Part shown: piece after piece, positions 1-8,663 of the stretch | Position numbering within the stretch: position 1 is the first letter of the stretch | Layout of the letters: each line of letters starts with the position of its first letter | Origin: Cryomorphaceae bacterium | GTDB lineage: Bacteria; Bacteroidota; Bacteroidia; Flavobacteriales_D; Crocinitomicaceae | Assembly: GCA_021299335.1 (NCBI GenBank) | Contig: JAJTGF010000013.1 | Location: forward strand, 1 to 52,540 | Direction of reading: 5' to 3' | DNA length: 52,540 bases | Position numbers and translations under genes: made by a program | The notes under the pieces: model-generated | What the model was told of the DNA's origin: nothing | The model's database searches: none | The model's input: the letters and a program-made list of their open reading frames with translations, nothing else

Positions 1-243
1 ATGGAGGCCAAAGATGGGAGCTTTGGTTTTAACTTGAAAGCCACTTTCTTAGAAATTGAACCCGGCACTTTTATTGCCAGTGAATTAGAAGACGGCAGAA
101 AGGTGGAGGTCAGTTTTCGAAATGAGGTCAATCAAACGATTTTAGTTCAGCGCTTTGAACCTGAACAAGAAAACCCTCTCGATATGCAACAGGGTGGTTG
201 GCAAGCGATTCTCAACCAGTTCAAAAGTTATTGCGAACAATAA
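1..243 (+). CDS. SRPBCC (AHSA1-like) domain protein, C-terminal part
   Basis: This is the last 80 residues of a protein cut by the left edge of the window. The Met at position 1 is probably internal, because the visible part matches only the C-terminal half of an AHSA1/SRPBCC domain: a beta strand rich in aromatic residues, the segment EDGRKVEVSF, the segment with 'FEPEQENP', and the closing helix GGWQAILNQFKSY, which closes the hydrophobic ligand cavity in this fold. SRPBCC proteins bind small hydrophobic ligands or act as Hsp90 co-chaperone-like modules; the substrate cannot be told here. Its stop codon overlaps the next start (TAATG), so it is translationally coupled to the DUF1801 gene, a common pairing of small stress-type proteins. 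Confidence 0.85.
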   Translation: MEAKDGSFGFNLKATFLEIEPGTFIASELEDGRKVEVSFRNEVNQTILVQRFEPEQENPLDMQQGGWQAILNQFKSYCEQ

Positions 244-590
244 TGCATCCGGATATTGCAGCGAACATTGCGCGTTTTCCTGAACATGCGCAAGAGCAAC
301 TCAAAAAACTTCACTTTTTTATCGATTCAAAAGTTCCTAATTTGACCCAAAAGATGGGTTACGGAATCCCTACTTTTCAATTACACGGCAAAAATTTCAT
401 TCATTATGCCGGTTATTCCAAGCATTTAGGCTTGTATCCGGGAGCTAAAGCAATTGCTCATTTTGCAAATGAGTTTGAAGCCCGCGGATATAAATTTTCA
501 AAAGGAGCCGTGCAATTCCCCATCCAAGAGGCCTTACCTTTTGACCTCATTTTAGAGATCCTCACGTATTTACTGAACCGAAAGGCGTAA
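243..590 (+). CDS. DUF1801 domain protein (YdhG/YjbR-like)
   Basis: This 115-residue cytosolic protein is recognised as a DUF1801 member. Seen directly: an N-terminal helix ending before 'KVPNLTQKMGYGIPTF', a central strand with HGKNFIHYAGYSKHLGLYPG, and a C-terminal segment 'YKFSKGAVQFP' followed by a helix. The Met-Gly-Tyr-Gly-Ile-Pro and Gly-Leu-Tyr-Pro-Gly motifs are diagnostic for the family (known family pattern), whose biochemical role is not established. I chose the ATG at 243 because it overlaps the preceding stop codon; the open frame runs 45 bases further upstream, but that stretch lies in the SRPBCC coding region. A hairpin terminator follows directly. Confidence 0.88.
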   Translation: MHPDIAANIARFPEHAQEQLKKLHFFIDSKVPNLTQKMGYGIPTFQLHGKNFIHYAGYSKHLGLYPGAKAIAHFANEFEARGYKFSKGAVQFPIQEALPFDLILEILTYLLNRKA

Positions 591-593
591 AAA

Positions 594-611
594 AAGCGCC
601 CGAAGGCGCTT
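594..611. terminator. bidirectional intrinsic terminator
   Basis: Perfect 7-bp stem AAGCGCC / GGCGCTT with a CGAA tetraloop. On the minus strand it is followed by seven T, a strong terminator for the small ORF 613-759; on the plus strand a T-rich stretch follows after a few bases, serving the SRPBCC/DUF1801 pair. Confidence 0.85.
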
Positions 612-612
612 G

Positions 613-759
613 TTAGTTTTTTCCTACCAGAATTGAAGCGGTTTTTCCTTTGATTACTTCTATTGATTGGCTGTACATTTTCAGAAACTGAAGAATACTT
701 GGGTCGGGTAGAAGTGAGGTGCTTGGGGTAGGTTGTGCTGAGTAAGTGTTTTTAATCAT
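613..759 (-). CDS. small conserved-looking protein, 48 residues
   Basis: An ATG at 759 opens a 48-codon frame on the minus strand, ending with TAA at 613-615 two bases before the 594-611 hairpin. The translation begins MIKNTYSAQPTPSTS, continues with a predicted helix around 'ILQFLKMYSQSIEV', and ends KTASILVGKN. The start is in frame with further upstream codons back to a stop, so a slightly longer form is possible, but no upstream in-frame ATG exists. I do not recognise a named domain. Short proteins with a proline-rich head, then a 'FL..YS...EV' helix, are in my recollection scattered through Bacteroidota genomes as hypothetical proteins, but I cannot check this here. Support for being real: the frame is flanked by a terminator oriented for it and fills an otherwise empty 270-base gap. 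An imperfect promoter box ATAATTTG lies at 800-807. Confidence 0.55.
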   Translation of the reverse strand: MIKNTYSAQPTPSTSLLPDPSILQFLKMYSQSIEVIKGKTASILVGKN

Positions 760-825
760 AGGCAATTTGAAAGGTTCTTCTTCATAACGTAGAAAATCTC
801 AAATTATTATATCGGAGATAATTTC

Positions 826-833
826 TAATTTTG
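826..833 (+). promoter_or_regulatory. -7 promoter box of fbaA
   Basis: TAATTTTG matches the Bacteroidota -7 consensus TAnnTTTG exactly. It predicts a transcript starting near 838, giving a ~26-base A-rich leader before the ATG at 864. It also argues against the TTG codon at 831 as the start, since that lies inside the box. Confidence 0.6.
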
Positions 834-863
834 TCAGATCAATCAACAACAAAACAACCATTC

Positions 864-1925
864 ATGATCAAGCCAGGAGTCGCTACAGGCGATCAAGTTC
901 AAGCTATTTTTCAGCTGGCCAAACAAAAGGGTTTTGCCCTGCCCGCAGTTAACGTGACGAGCAGTAGTACAGTCAATGCCGTCATGGAAACAGCAGCCAA
1001 ACTCAACGCGCCCGTCATTATTCAATTTTCTAACGGTGGCGGTCAGTTTTTCGCGGGTAAAGGCTTGTCTAATCAAGATGAAAAAGCAGCTATTTTAGGT
1101 TCTATTTCAGGTGCGCGCCACGTGCATGCGTTGGCAGAGGCTTATGGTGCCACTGTCATTTTGCACACCGACCACTGCGCCAAAAAGTTATTGCCATGGA
1201 TAGACGCCTTGCTCGACGCCGGCGAAGCTTTTTACCAGGAAACAGGTAAACCGTTATACAGTTCACACATGATCGACCTCAGCGAAGAACCACTTGCCGA
1301 GAACCTCGAGATTTGTCAACATTATTTGCGGCGCATGTCCAAAATGGGCATGACCCTCGAAATAGAGTTGGGCATCACCGGAGGCGAAGAAGATGGTGTC
1401 GATAATTCAGATGTCGATAATGCCAAACTTTACACGCAACCAGAAGAAGTGGCAGCTGCTTACCAAGCGCTGATGCAAATTTCTCCGCGCTTTACGATTG
1501 CCGCTTCGTTTGGCAATGTTCACGGAGTTTACACGCCGGGCAACGTGCAACTGACGCCTATTATTCTCAAAAATTCTCAGGCCTATATCCAAGAGCAATT
1601 TCAAACGGGTCCGAATCCTGTAGACTTCGTATTTCATGGAGGTTCAGGTTCAAGTCTCGCAGAGATCAGAGAAGCGATTGGTTATGGTGTGGTCAAAATG
1701 AACATCGATACCGACCTACAATTTGCATTTACAGAAGGGGCTCGCGATTACATCGAAGCAAATTTGGAGTACCTTCGTACACAAATTGGCAACCCTAAGG
1801 GCGCCGATGAACCCAATAAAAAATACTACGACCCCCGCAAATGGTTGCGCGAAAGCGAACTTACTTTTAACAAACGCCTTGAGCAATCCTTTGCTGACTT
1901 AAACAATATCAATACACTGAATTAA
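864..1925 (+). CDS. fbaA: class II fructose-bisphosphate aldolase
   Basis: Cytosolic glycolytic/gluconeogenic enzyme that cleaves fructose 1,6-bisphosphate to glyceraldehyde 3-phosphate and dihydroxyacetone phosphate, with divalent zinc. At 353 residues it matches the long E. coli FbaA type. Visible landmarks: [10 protein letters not shown] at the N-terminus, [15 protein letters not shown], the zinc-ligand segment 'LHTDHCAKK', the E-rich '[14 protein letters not shown]' loop, GNVHGVY (zinc His), FVFHGGSGS (zinc His and phosphate loop) and '[10 protein letters not shown]' (substrate phosphate binding). The ATG at 864 gives an N-terminus aligned with family members; a TTG at 831 in the same frame is rejected because it falls in the promoter. 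accD follows after four bases, so the two are likely co-transcribed, linking glycolysis and fatty acid synthesis. Confidence 0.97.
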   Translation: MIKPGVATGDQVQAIFQLAKQKGFALPAVNVTSSSTVNAVMETAAKLNAPVIIQFSNGGGQFFAGKGLSNQDEKAAILGSISGARHVHALAEAYGATVILHTDHCAKKLLPWIDALLDAGEAFYQETGKPLYSSHMIDLSEEPLAENLEICQHYLRRMSKMGMTLEIELGITGGEEDGVDNSDVDNAKLYTQPEEVAAAYQALMQISPRFTIAASFGNVHGVYTPGNVQLTPIILKNSQAYIQEQFQTGPNPVDFVFHGGSGSSLAEIREAIGYGVVKMNIDTDLQFAFTEGARDYIEANLEYLRTQIGNPKGADEPNKKYYDPRKWLRESELTFNKRLEQSFADLNNINTLN

Positions 1926-1929
1926 AATT

Positions 1930-2775
1930 ATGTCTTGGTTCAAAAGAAATAAAGAAGGAATCACGACCTCCACAAGCGATAAAATGGAGGTTCCTGAAGG
2001 CTTATGGGTGCGCTGCTCCAATTGCAAAACACTCTACACCAGCGATGATTTAATGCGCAACAACTATGTTTGTGAGCGTTGTTCGCATCACGAGCGCATC
2101 GGTGCAGCTGAGTATTTTTCGCTTCTTTTTGATGACCAGAAGTACGAAGAAATCAATGCCGATCTTCAGTCTGGAGATCCATTGGGTTTTGTCGACACTA
2201 AGAAATACACCGACCGCGTAGTGGCGACTCAAAAAGCAACGGGTTTAAAAGATGCCATCCGCACTGCCAAAGGTGAATTAGAAGGCCACCGCTTGGTGGT
2301 AGCCGCCATGGACTTCAATTTCATTGGAGGGTCAATGGGTTCGGTTATGGGTGAAAAAATTGCCAGAGCAATCGACGTAGCCATTGCCGAAAGAGCCGCC
2401 TTCATGATCATTTCTAAATCGGGTGGTGCCCGCATGATGGAAGCCGGATTTTCACTGATGCAGATGGCCAAAGTTTCGGGTAAGCTCGGTCAGTTAGCAG
2501 AGGCCAAACTTCCTTACATTTCATACCTTACGGACCCAACAACAGGCGGGGTAACTGCTTCATTTGCCATGCTCGGCGATATCAATATTGCCGAACCGGG
2601 TGCGCTGATCGGTTTTGCTGGGCCTCGTGTGGTCAAGGAAACCATCGGTCGAGACTTACCAGAAGGTTTTCAGACAAGTGAATTCTTGCTCGAACACGGC
2701 TTTTTGGATTACATCATCGAAAGAACGGAGCTGCGATCAACACTCGGGCTTTCGCTCAAATTGTTTTTCAATTAA
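1930..2775 (+). CDS. accD: acetyl-CoA carboxylase carboxyltransferase subunit beta
   Basis: The 281-residue beta subunit of the acetyl-CoA carboxylase carboxyltransferase, which with AccA transfers the carboxyl group from biotin to acetyl-CoA to make malonyl-CoA, the first committed step of fatty acid synthesis. The N-terminal zinc ribbon is present: CSNC about residues 29-32 and CERC about 48-51. The crotonase-like core shows [13 protein letters not shown] (oxyanion-forming glycines), [21 protein letters not shown] and the ending '[18 protein letters not shown]' with 'LDYII'. Length and all landmarks are typical. It lies four bases downstream of fbaA. No obvious terminator with a T-tract follows; instead a perfect inverted repeat sits just before the next start codon. 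Confidence 0.97.
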   Translation: MSWFKRNKEGITTSTSDKMEVPEGLWVRCSNCKTLYTSDDLMRNNYVCERCSHHERIGAAEYFSLLFDDQKYEEINADLQSGDPLGFVDTKKYTDRVVATQKATGLKDAIRTAKGELEGHRLVVAAMDFNFIGGSMGSVMGEKIARAIDVAIAERAAFMIISKSGGARMMEAGFSLMQMAKVSGKLGQLAEAKLPYISYLTDPTTGGVTASFAMLGDINIAEPGALIGFAGPRVVKETIGRDLPEGFQTSEFLLEHGFLDYIIERTELRSTLGLSLKLFFN

Positions 2776-2794
2776 TTTCAAATAGTTTGTATTT

Positions 2795-2818
2795 TAGAGG
2801 ACTATAAACCGTCCTCTA
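2795..2818 (+). repeat. perfect 8-bp inverted repeat before a start codon
   Basis: TAGAGGAC and GTCCTCTA flank the 8-base spacer tataaacc, and the repeat ends one base before the ATG at 2820. As RNA it would form an 8-bp hairpin at the translation start; as DNA it could be an operator. No T-tract follows, so it is a poor terminator for accD. A weak promoter-like box (TATTTTAG, 2790-2797) overlaps its left arm. Confidence 0.6.
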
Positions 2819-2819
2819 C

Positions 2820-5800
2820 ATGAAATACCTATTTTTTGCCTACATTTTTGTTGTCAGTTTTGTGGCTGTTGCCCAAGACACCACTTGGGTTCAGACCTTT
2901 ACGTTTGACTCCATTACTACCCGTAGGGCCAATTTTCAGTTTCCTGCTTCTCTAGACACCGAGCGTTTTGAGAAGGTCCAAATGTTTTATAAACTCAAGT
3001 GTTCTCCACTCACTACCTGGGATCAATACGACTGCGGTGAGTGGGATTACCTCACTTACACGCGCGTTTTTGACCACACAGGCCAATTCGATTCTACCCA
3101 GCTCAATGGCATGCAATTTTTGTCTAATTGGGCAAGTCCGGCACAAATCAATTTCAAGCCACTGCCGTATCAAGAAGCAGATCAGTATCTTATTGAAGAA
3201 TTCAGTAGGCCAGCAGCAGGTCTGCCACATATTTCCTTGAACGCGGGGGGGCTTAGTTCCAATTTACCTTTTGTCACTTCTCAGCAAGGCAGCCGTTTTC
3301 AATTTTTAATCACTGCACAAGAACTTTCAGCAGCAGGAATCCAACCAGGAGCAATTAGTTCATTGCGCTTTAATATACCTGGCGGGGGCATTTTGATGCA
3401 TCCTAAAATATCCTTGGCACATACCCAGCAACAAGCACTTACAGCCTTTATAGAAACAACATTTACCGAAGTTTTCAATGCCTCATTTGCACCCGGCATG
3501 TCCAATGCACCATTACTTCCAGGGTTCAATACATTTGTTTTCTACCAGGATTTTATTTGGAACGGCAATGAAAATATTGCAGTTGAACTCACTCTTGACA
3601 ATGATTTCCCCCTGCCCCAGGACATCATCATGGCAATGGAAACAACAACAGCTCCGCTTGCTGTTGCTTATTCAGGTCGAAATGGAATGCTTGCATTCGA
3701 TGGTTCCAATCATACGATGTCTTCATTCGCTAATGAAGAAATTGGAGGCCAATTCACGATTGAATTTTGGGCCAAAGGAAATGGCAATGCAGGTCAGAAT
3801 ACCACCTTTATGGAGGCTCTCGATACCGCAGGGCGTCGCATTTTCAATATTCACATGCCTTGGAGCAATAACAACATCTATTTTGATGCTGGCGACGAAA
3901 CGGGCTATGACCGCATCAATCAAGCAGCCAGCGCTACAGAGATAGACGCAGAGTGGAACCATTGGGCTTTTGTCAAGGACCAAACAACAGGTCAGATGTT
4001 CATCTATAAAAATGGGCAACTTTGGTTGTCGGGCAATAACAAAAACCGAGAAATGGGTTATTTCCACCGTTTGGTTATTGGTGCTAATGGAAGTAACCAA
4101 AATCTTACTTGGAAAGGTAACTTAGATGAGCTTCGTATTTATAAAACGGCACTCAGCCCAGCTACAATTGCTTTGTATTACCAAAAGAAAATCGATAATA
4201 CCCACCCGAACTGGAATAGCTTAGTGCTTTATCACGATTTTGACAATGTAAAATACGCAAAAGATCTAGGTCCTAACAATCATACCCTGATGCCATCAGC
4301 GCTGGGCATGTTTAAGCCGAATACGAGTTTATTTGTTGGCAGTCAAGGGCTCAATCTACGACCGGTAGTTGAAATTGGTCAAGGTTCGCTATCTGCCAAC
4401 TTCAACACTTTATATATCCCGAAATTGAAACTCAAAGAACCAATTGTTATTTTTGAGCAAGTGCCTTTGCACCGTCATTTTGAGTTGGTTCAGACCTACA
4501 TTGGGGTACCTGAAGGCAGTACCAACACCTATGACTTAAATGGCCAAATGGTGGGCAGTACTCCAATTGTAACAACCCAAACATTTCAAAACCAAGCCAT
4601 CACCGTTTACAACCCACCTTATGAAATCATTCACGATGTCGAAATAGCGCGTTATATTACGCCATACGGCATTCAGTTTGACCTCGGCCCCAACGGCTTT
4701 ACCTGGATTTACGACGTCACTGATTACCAGCAATACTTGCATGGTTTGGTAGACCTCGCCGCCCACAACACCCAAGAACTCATCGACCTCAAATTTGCTT
4801 TCATCAAAGGAATTCCGCCGCGCGATGTCGTGAAGCGCGAACCCATTTGGTCTGAGTTCAAATCGTACAATTTTGGTCAGATGGCCGCCGATGCGGTATT
4901 GCAAGCCAAACCTGTGGTGCTCAGCGACACCGCAGATATGTTCAAAATCAAGACCCGAATGTCTGGCCACGGCCAAGTTGGCGACTATGCATGTTGCGAA
5001 TGGGTCAACAACAGCCATCAAATCAAGGTAGACGGCGTGCCGCGCTTCAATTGGAGCATCTGGGATGCCATGGTCTGTGGAGACAACCCTAATATCAGTC
5101 AGGGTGGAACATGGCCTTATGCCCGCGAAGGTTGGTGCCCTGGCGACATGGTCAAAGAATTTGAATTTGAGCTCACCCCTTATGTGACACCCGGCGACAC
5201 CGTCAGCTTAGATTACGCGATCAATGCGGTGCCTACCACAGACCCTGGCCAAGCCGGCGGAAACTACATCGCTGCCTACGACCTCATCTCTTATTCAGCA
5301 CCGAATTTCCAAAATGATGCCGCTATTGTAGATGTGCTCAACCCGAATAACTACGAATATTACTCCAAATGGAATCCTACTTGCCAGAATCCGCGCATTA
5401 TCATACAAAATACGGGTGCGCAGCCCCTCACATCTTGCCGTATTTTTTGCTGGCTAGATTACGGCTCTAATCTCGTTTTCGACTGGACGGGCAATTTAGG
5501 TTTCCTTGAAAAAGCGGTTGTAGAAATCCCTGTAAGCGACATGAATTGGTGGTACGAGCAAGACAGCTCTTATACTTTTACAGCTTGGGTAGCAGATATC
5601 AATGGCATTATTGGTCCTGATGAATACAATCAGAACAGCCTCAAGACCGTCAAATACGACGCTCCTGAACGCATAGATGGGCCTTTCTTCATTTGGCTCA
5701 CCACCAACAACAAAGCCTCTGAAAATAGCTATCAACTCCTCGATCACGCGGGAACGGTGCTTTTTGAACGCAACAACCTTCAAAATACAACTCAGTACAA

Positions 5801-6281
5801 GGATACCTTCGATTTAGCACCTGGCTGCTATTCCATCATCATCGAAGACACCGACCACGATGGCTTGGCATTTTGGTATTCTTCGCAAGTGGAAGGTGAA
5901 ACTTCTGGGCAAATGCGCTTGCGCCAAGTAGGAGGGAGCTACATCGAGTTTTTCCCTGGCGATTTCGGCCATTACCACCGTTATGATTTCACGGTAGGTT
6001 TCACCTTAGATGTGCCAGAGGTTACGCAGCAACAAGAGATTTCCGTGTTCCCTAATCCTGGTGCTGGAATGGTAACAATAGAAATGGAAGGAGAAATCCA
6101 GGGAGCTGCTCAATTGCGCATCCGCGACCTCACAGGAAGAGAATTATACCGAGAAAAAATGAACGCAACTGCCAACTTTGCTGAAAGTTTCATCGATTTT
6201 AGTGCTTATCCGGCCGGAACCTACCTGATTGAGATTGAAACTGCGAACGGCACCTATGCCCAAAAATTCATTCGCCAATAA
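2820..6281 (+). CDS. secreted PNGase F-like / LamG protein with T9SS sorting tail
   Basis: A 1153-residue exported protein. Residues 1-19 are a signal peptide ending AVAQ. An N-terminal beta region (to about 110) with 'KCSPLTTWDQYDCGEWDY' resembles the N-domain of peptide-N-glycosidase F-related proteins. Residues ~288-470 form a LamG/concanavalin-like module (FTIEFWAKG, HWAFVKDQ, MFIYKNGQL, LDELRIY). Residues ~700-825 contain the PNGase F C-terminal type segment with 'RMSGHGQVGDYACCEW' and 'WCPGDMVKEF'. The last ~80 residues (from ISVFPNPGAG) are a type A T9SS sorting domain, so the protein should be translocated over the outer membrane. PNGase F removes N-glycans from glycoproteins; whether this member is catalytic cannot be judged. 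A probable glycoprotein-targeting cargo, sharing orientation with the next T9SS gene 24 bases downstream. Confidence 0.85.
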   Translation: MKYLFFAYIFVVSFVAVAQDTTWVQTFTFDSITTRRANFQFPASLDTERFEKVQMFYKLKCSPLTTWDQYDCGEWDYLTYTRVFDHTGQFDSTQLNGMQFLSNWASPAQINFKPLPYQEADQYLIEEFSRPAAGLPHISLNAGGLSSNLPFVTSQQGSRFQFLITAQELSAAGIQPGAISSLRFNIPGGGILMHPKISLAHTQQQALTAFIETTFTEVFNASFAPGMSNAPLLPGFNTFVFYQDFIWNGNENIAVELTLDNDFPLPQDIIMAMETTTAPLAVAYSGRNGMLAFDGSNHTMSSFANEEIGGQFTIEFWAKGNGNAGQNTTFMEALDTAGRRIFNIHMPWSNNNIYFDAGDETGYDRINQAASATEIDAEWNHWAFVKDQTTGQMFIYKNGQLWLSGNNKNREMGYFHRLVIGANGSNQNLTWKGNLDELRIYKTALSPATIALYYQKKIDNTHPNWNSLVLYHDFDNVKYAKDLGPNNHTLMPSALGMFKPNTSLFVGSQGLNLRPVVEIGQGSLSANFNTLYIPKLKLKEPIVIFEQVPLHRHFELVQTYIGVPEGSTNTYDLNGQMVGSTPIVTTQTFQNQAITVYNPPYEIIHDVEIARYITPYGIQFDLGPNGFTWIYDVTDYQQYLHGLVDLAAHNTQELIDLKFAFIKGIPPRDVVKREPIWSEFKSYNFGQMAADAVLQAKPVVLSDTADMFKIKTRMSGHGQVGDYACCEWVNNSHQIKVDGVPRFNWSIWDAMVCGDNPNISQGGTWPYAREGWCPGDMVKEFEFELTPYVTPGDTVSLDYAINAVPTTDPGQAGGNYIAAYDLISYSAPNFQNDAAIVDVLNPNNYEYYSKWNPTCQNPRIIIQNTGAQPLTSCRIFCWLDYGSNLVFDWTGNLGFLEKAVVEIPVSDMNWWYEQDSSYTFTAWVADINGIIGPDEYNQNSLKTVKYDAPERIDGPFFIWLTTNNKASENSYQLLDHAGTVLFERNNLQNTTQYKDTFDLAPGCYSIIIEDTDHDGLAFWYSSQVEGETSGQMRLRQVGGSYIEFFPGDFGHYHRYDFTVGFTLDVPEVTQQQEISVFPNPGAGMVTIEMEGEIQGAAQLRIRDLTGRELYREKMNATANFAESFIDFSAYPAGTYLIEIETANGTYAQKFIRQ

Positions 6282-6305
6282 GCATTTGTATAAGCGCCAC
6301 GATTT

Positions 6306-8642
6306 ATGAAACAACTCTTCCTTTTACTTTTTACAATCGTTGGCAGTGCTGCCTTTGCTCAATTTTCTATCGATTCGCTTTCGCACATCGATTACCAAGC
6401 ATTGCACGGCGCCAACCTCAATGATGTCTGGGGTTACACCGATGAGCTCGGCAACGAATATGCTATTGTAGGCACATCAAAGGGTACCTCAATTGTAGAT
6501 ATCACCAATGGTAGCCAACCACAAGAAATCTTTTGGTTGGCTGGTTCTGAATCTATCTGGCGCGACCCGTGTGTATTTGGAAACTACGCTTACGTCACCA
6601 CAGAAGCCGAAGACGGTCTGTTGATCATCGACCTCAGCCCGCTCCCACAATCTACGAATCTACCTACCGCGCTTTACACAGGCCCTGCAGCCAATCCATG
6701 GCAAAGTGCGCACACGTGTTATACCTCAGCGAGTGGCTATGCGTATATTTTCGGAGCCAACCGCGGAAACGGGGGCGTAATTATCCTCGACCTCAACGCC
6801 AATCCGATGCAGCCCATCGAAGTTGGTGTCTACGATGCCTCATACGTGCACGACGGTTTTGAGCGAAATGATACGCTTTACACTGGCCATATTTACGAAG
6901 GTTTCTTTTCTATCATTGATGTCTCTGACCACGCCAATCCTGTTCTACTCGCTACGCACCCAACGCCAAATTTATTTACCCACAATATTTGGCCAAGTGC
7001 AGATGGTCAGACGGTCTTTACCACCGATGAAATTTCAGGTGCTTATGTTGCTGCCTACGACATTTCCAATTTACAGCAAATCCAAGAGCAGGACCGCGTG
7101 CAAAATACGCAAGGCACCGCTGTAATTCCGCACAACGTGCACGTCAAAGGAGACTACTTGATCACGAGCTATTACAGCGATGGTGTTGTGGTACACGACG
7201 CGCACGATCCAGAAAACCTCATCAAATTGGGAAGTTTTGATACCTATGTCGGGCAAACCCCAGGCTACGACGGCTGTTGGGGTGTCTTTCCATTTTTTGC
7301 ATCCAATAAAGCGGTTGCAGCAGACATTACCGAAGGGCTTTTTGTCTTGCAAATCAATTATGCTCCGGCCGCAAGTCTCAACGGTGTCGTCAAAGACCTC
7401 ACCACAGGCCAAGTGCTCGAACAAGTTAGCGTCGAACTGATCGGAGCCGCCATGATCGAAAAGACCAATGCACAGGGTACTTACAAAACCGGGATGCCAA
7501 ATAGCGGGACCTACGTTGTAAACGTCAACAAACCTGGGTATTATCCGCAAACAGTTCAGGTCAGTCTGACGCAAGGGCTCACCACGACCTTCAATTTCAA
7601 TTTGTTGCCTATACCGCCTTTTAATTTCCAAATTAAAGTGTTCGAAGAGGGTACCAACCTGACCATTTCCAATGCGCAAATTCGGCTTACTCATCCGCAA
7701 TTGCTGCACGAAGGTCAGACCAATGGCTTGGGTCAAGAAGATTTCACCCTTTTCTACCAAGATTCCTATGATTGTGTGGTGGGCAAATGGGGTTATCAAA
7801 CCACCTGCCTGACGCTTTTCATCAATGCGGCAACCGCAACGGACACTATTTATTTGAAAAAAGGCTTCTACGACGATTTCTCCTTCAACTTTGGTTGGTC
7901 GGTCTTGGGCGATGCCGAAACCGGAATGTGGGAGCGCGCAGAGCCAAACCCTACCACCGGAACCGTTTTCGATTTGGACGCGGCTTTGGATTGCAGTGAC
8001 AAATGTATGGTCACCGGAAATGGCAGCACGCCAAATACCGATCAGAACGATGTCGACAACGGCTTCACCACCCTGATTTCACCAGTTTTTGCACTCACAG
8101 ACTTGACCAATCCTCATTTGAATTATGCGCGTTCTTTTTATTGTTATCATGGCCCAGGGGCCTTCAATGACACCCTGCGCGTGGTACTGAGCAATGGTTT
8201 GGATCAAGTCGTTTTGGAAGAAATTGTAGCACCTCAAGGGCAAGCAATGGCATGGGAATACAAGAGCTTTGCACTTAACGGTCTGCTTCCGTTTACCAAC
8301 TCCATGCAATTATTTGTGCGCACCGCAGATGACCAAGACAATCCAAATATTACCGAGGCTGCTTTTGATCACTTCAGCATCAGTAATGCGCCTATTCTGG
8401 CCGACGATCAACTAGAAAAAGCCCCCATTTTATTGTTTCCGAATCCGGGTCAGGATGAACTGACAATTGGGGCGCTCAATGCGCCAACTACGGTTCAGTT
8501 CTTTCAATTGGATGGCAAGTTGTGTCTAACAGCTGAGCTTGGAACTTCCCCTACTCAAATTGATACCCACGCTTTGCCAAATGGTGCTTACATCATAGAA
8601 ATTGGCGCTGAGCGCCATTCCTGGATCAAATTAGGGCAATAA
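6306..8642 (+). CDS. choice-of-anchor B family secreted protein with T9SS tail
   Basis: A 778-residue exported protein. After a signal peptide (cleavage near FAQ, residue 19) the region to about residue 350 is a choice-of-anchor B domain, a beta-propeller-like fold of LVIVD-type repeats: NDVWGYTDELGNEYAIVG, 'GLLIIDLS', FSIIDVSD, 'VVVHDAHDPENL' are visible repeat cores. Residues ~360-430 and ~440-515 are two carboxypeptidase regulatory-like beta sandwiches (LNGVVKDLTTGQVLEQVSV). Residues ~525-690 look like a jelly-roll module starting 'FYDDFSFNFGWSV'. The C-terminus from LLFPNPGQDELTIG is a type A T9SS sorting domain. The choice-of-anchor B name reflects that relatives use different C-terminal anchors. 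Function unknown; likely cell-surface or extracellular binding. It shares direction with the preceding PNGase-like gene and may be in the same transcript. Confidence 0.85.
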   Translation: MKQLFLLLFTIVGSAAFAQFSIDSLSHIDYQALHGANLNDVWGYTDELGNEYAIVGTSKGTSIVDITNGSQPQEIFWLAGSESIWRDPCVFGNYAYVTTEAEDGLLIIDLSPLPQSTNLPTALYTGPAANPWQSAHTCYTSASGYAYIFGANRGNGGVIILDLNANPMQPIEVGVYDASYVHDGFERNDTLYTGHIYEGFFSIIDVSDHANPVLLATHPTPNLFTHNIWPSADGQTVFTTDEISGAYVAAYDISNLQQIQEQDRVQNTQGTAVIPHNVHVKGDYLITSYYSDGVVVHDAHDPENLIKLGSFDTYVGQTPGYDGCWGVFPFFASNKAVAADITEGLFVLQINYAPAASLNGVVKDLTTGQVLEQVSVELIGAAMIEKTNAQGTYKTGMPNSGTYVVNVNKPGYYPQTVQVSLTQGLTTTFNFNLLPIPPFNFQIKVFEEGTNLTISNAQIRLTHPQLLHEGQTNGLGQEDFTLFYQDSYDCVVGKWGYQTTCLTLFINAATATDTIYLKKGFYDDFSFNFGWSVLGDAETGMWERAEPNPTTGTVFDLDAALDCSDKCMVTGNGSTPNTDQNDVDNGFTTLISPVFALTDLTNPHLNYARSFYCYHGPGAFNDTLRVVLSNGLDQVVLEEIVAPQGQAMAWEYKSFALNGLLPFTNSMQLFVRTADDQDNPNITEAAFDHFSISNAPILADDQLEKAPILLFPNPGQDELTIGALNAPTTVQFFQLDGKLCLTAELGTSPTQIDTHALPNGAYIIEIGAERHSWIKLGQ

Positions 8643-8647
8643 AAATG

Positions 8648-8655
8648 TATCTTTG
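8648..8655 (+). promoter_or_regulatory. -7 promoter box of the GT2 operon
   Basis: TATCTTTG is an exact TAnnTTTG match, five bases after the stop of the preceding gene and eight bases before the ATG at 8664. It predicts a leader of only about four bases. No clear TTG box lies at the usual distance upstream. Confidence 0.5.
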
Positions 8656-8663
8656 ATATTCAG

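Noticed and set aside
831-863. TTG start 11 codons upstream for fbaA
   Set aside because: The codon overlaps an exact -7 promoter box, and the ATG at 864 gives the family N-terminus.
7071-7799. 242-residue open frame antisense to the choice-of-anchor B gene
   Set aside because: Shadow of the coding strand; composition rich in Ile/Val/His as expected from an antisense frame.
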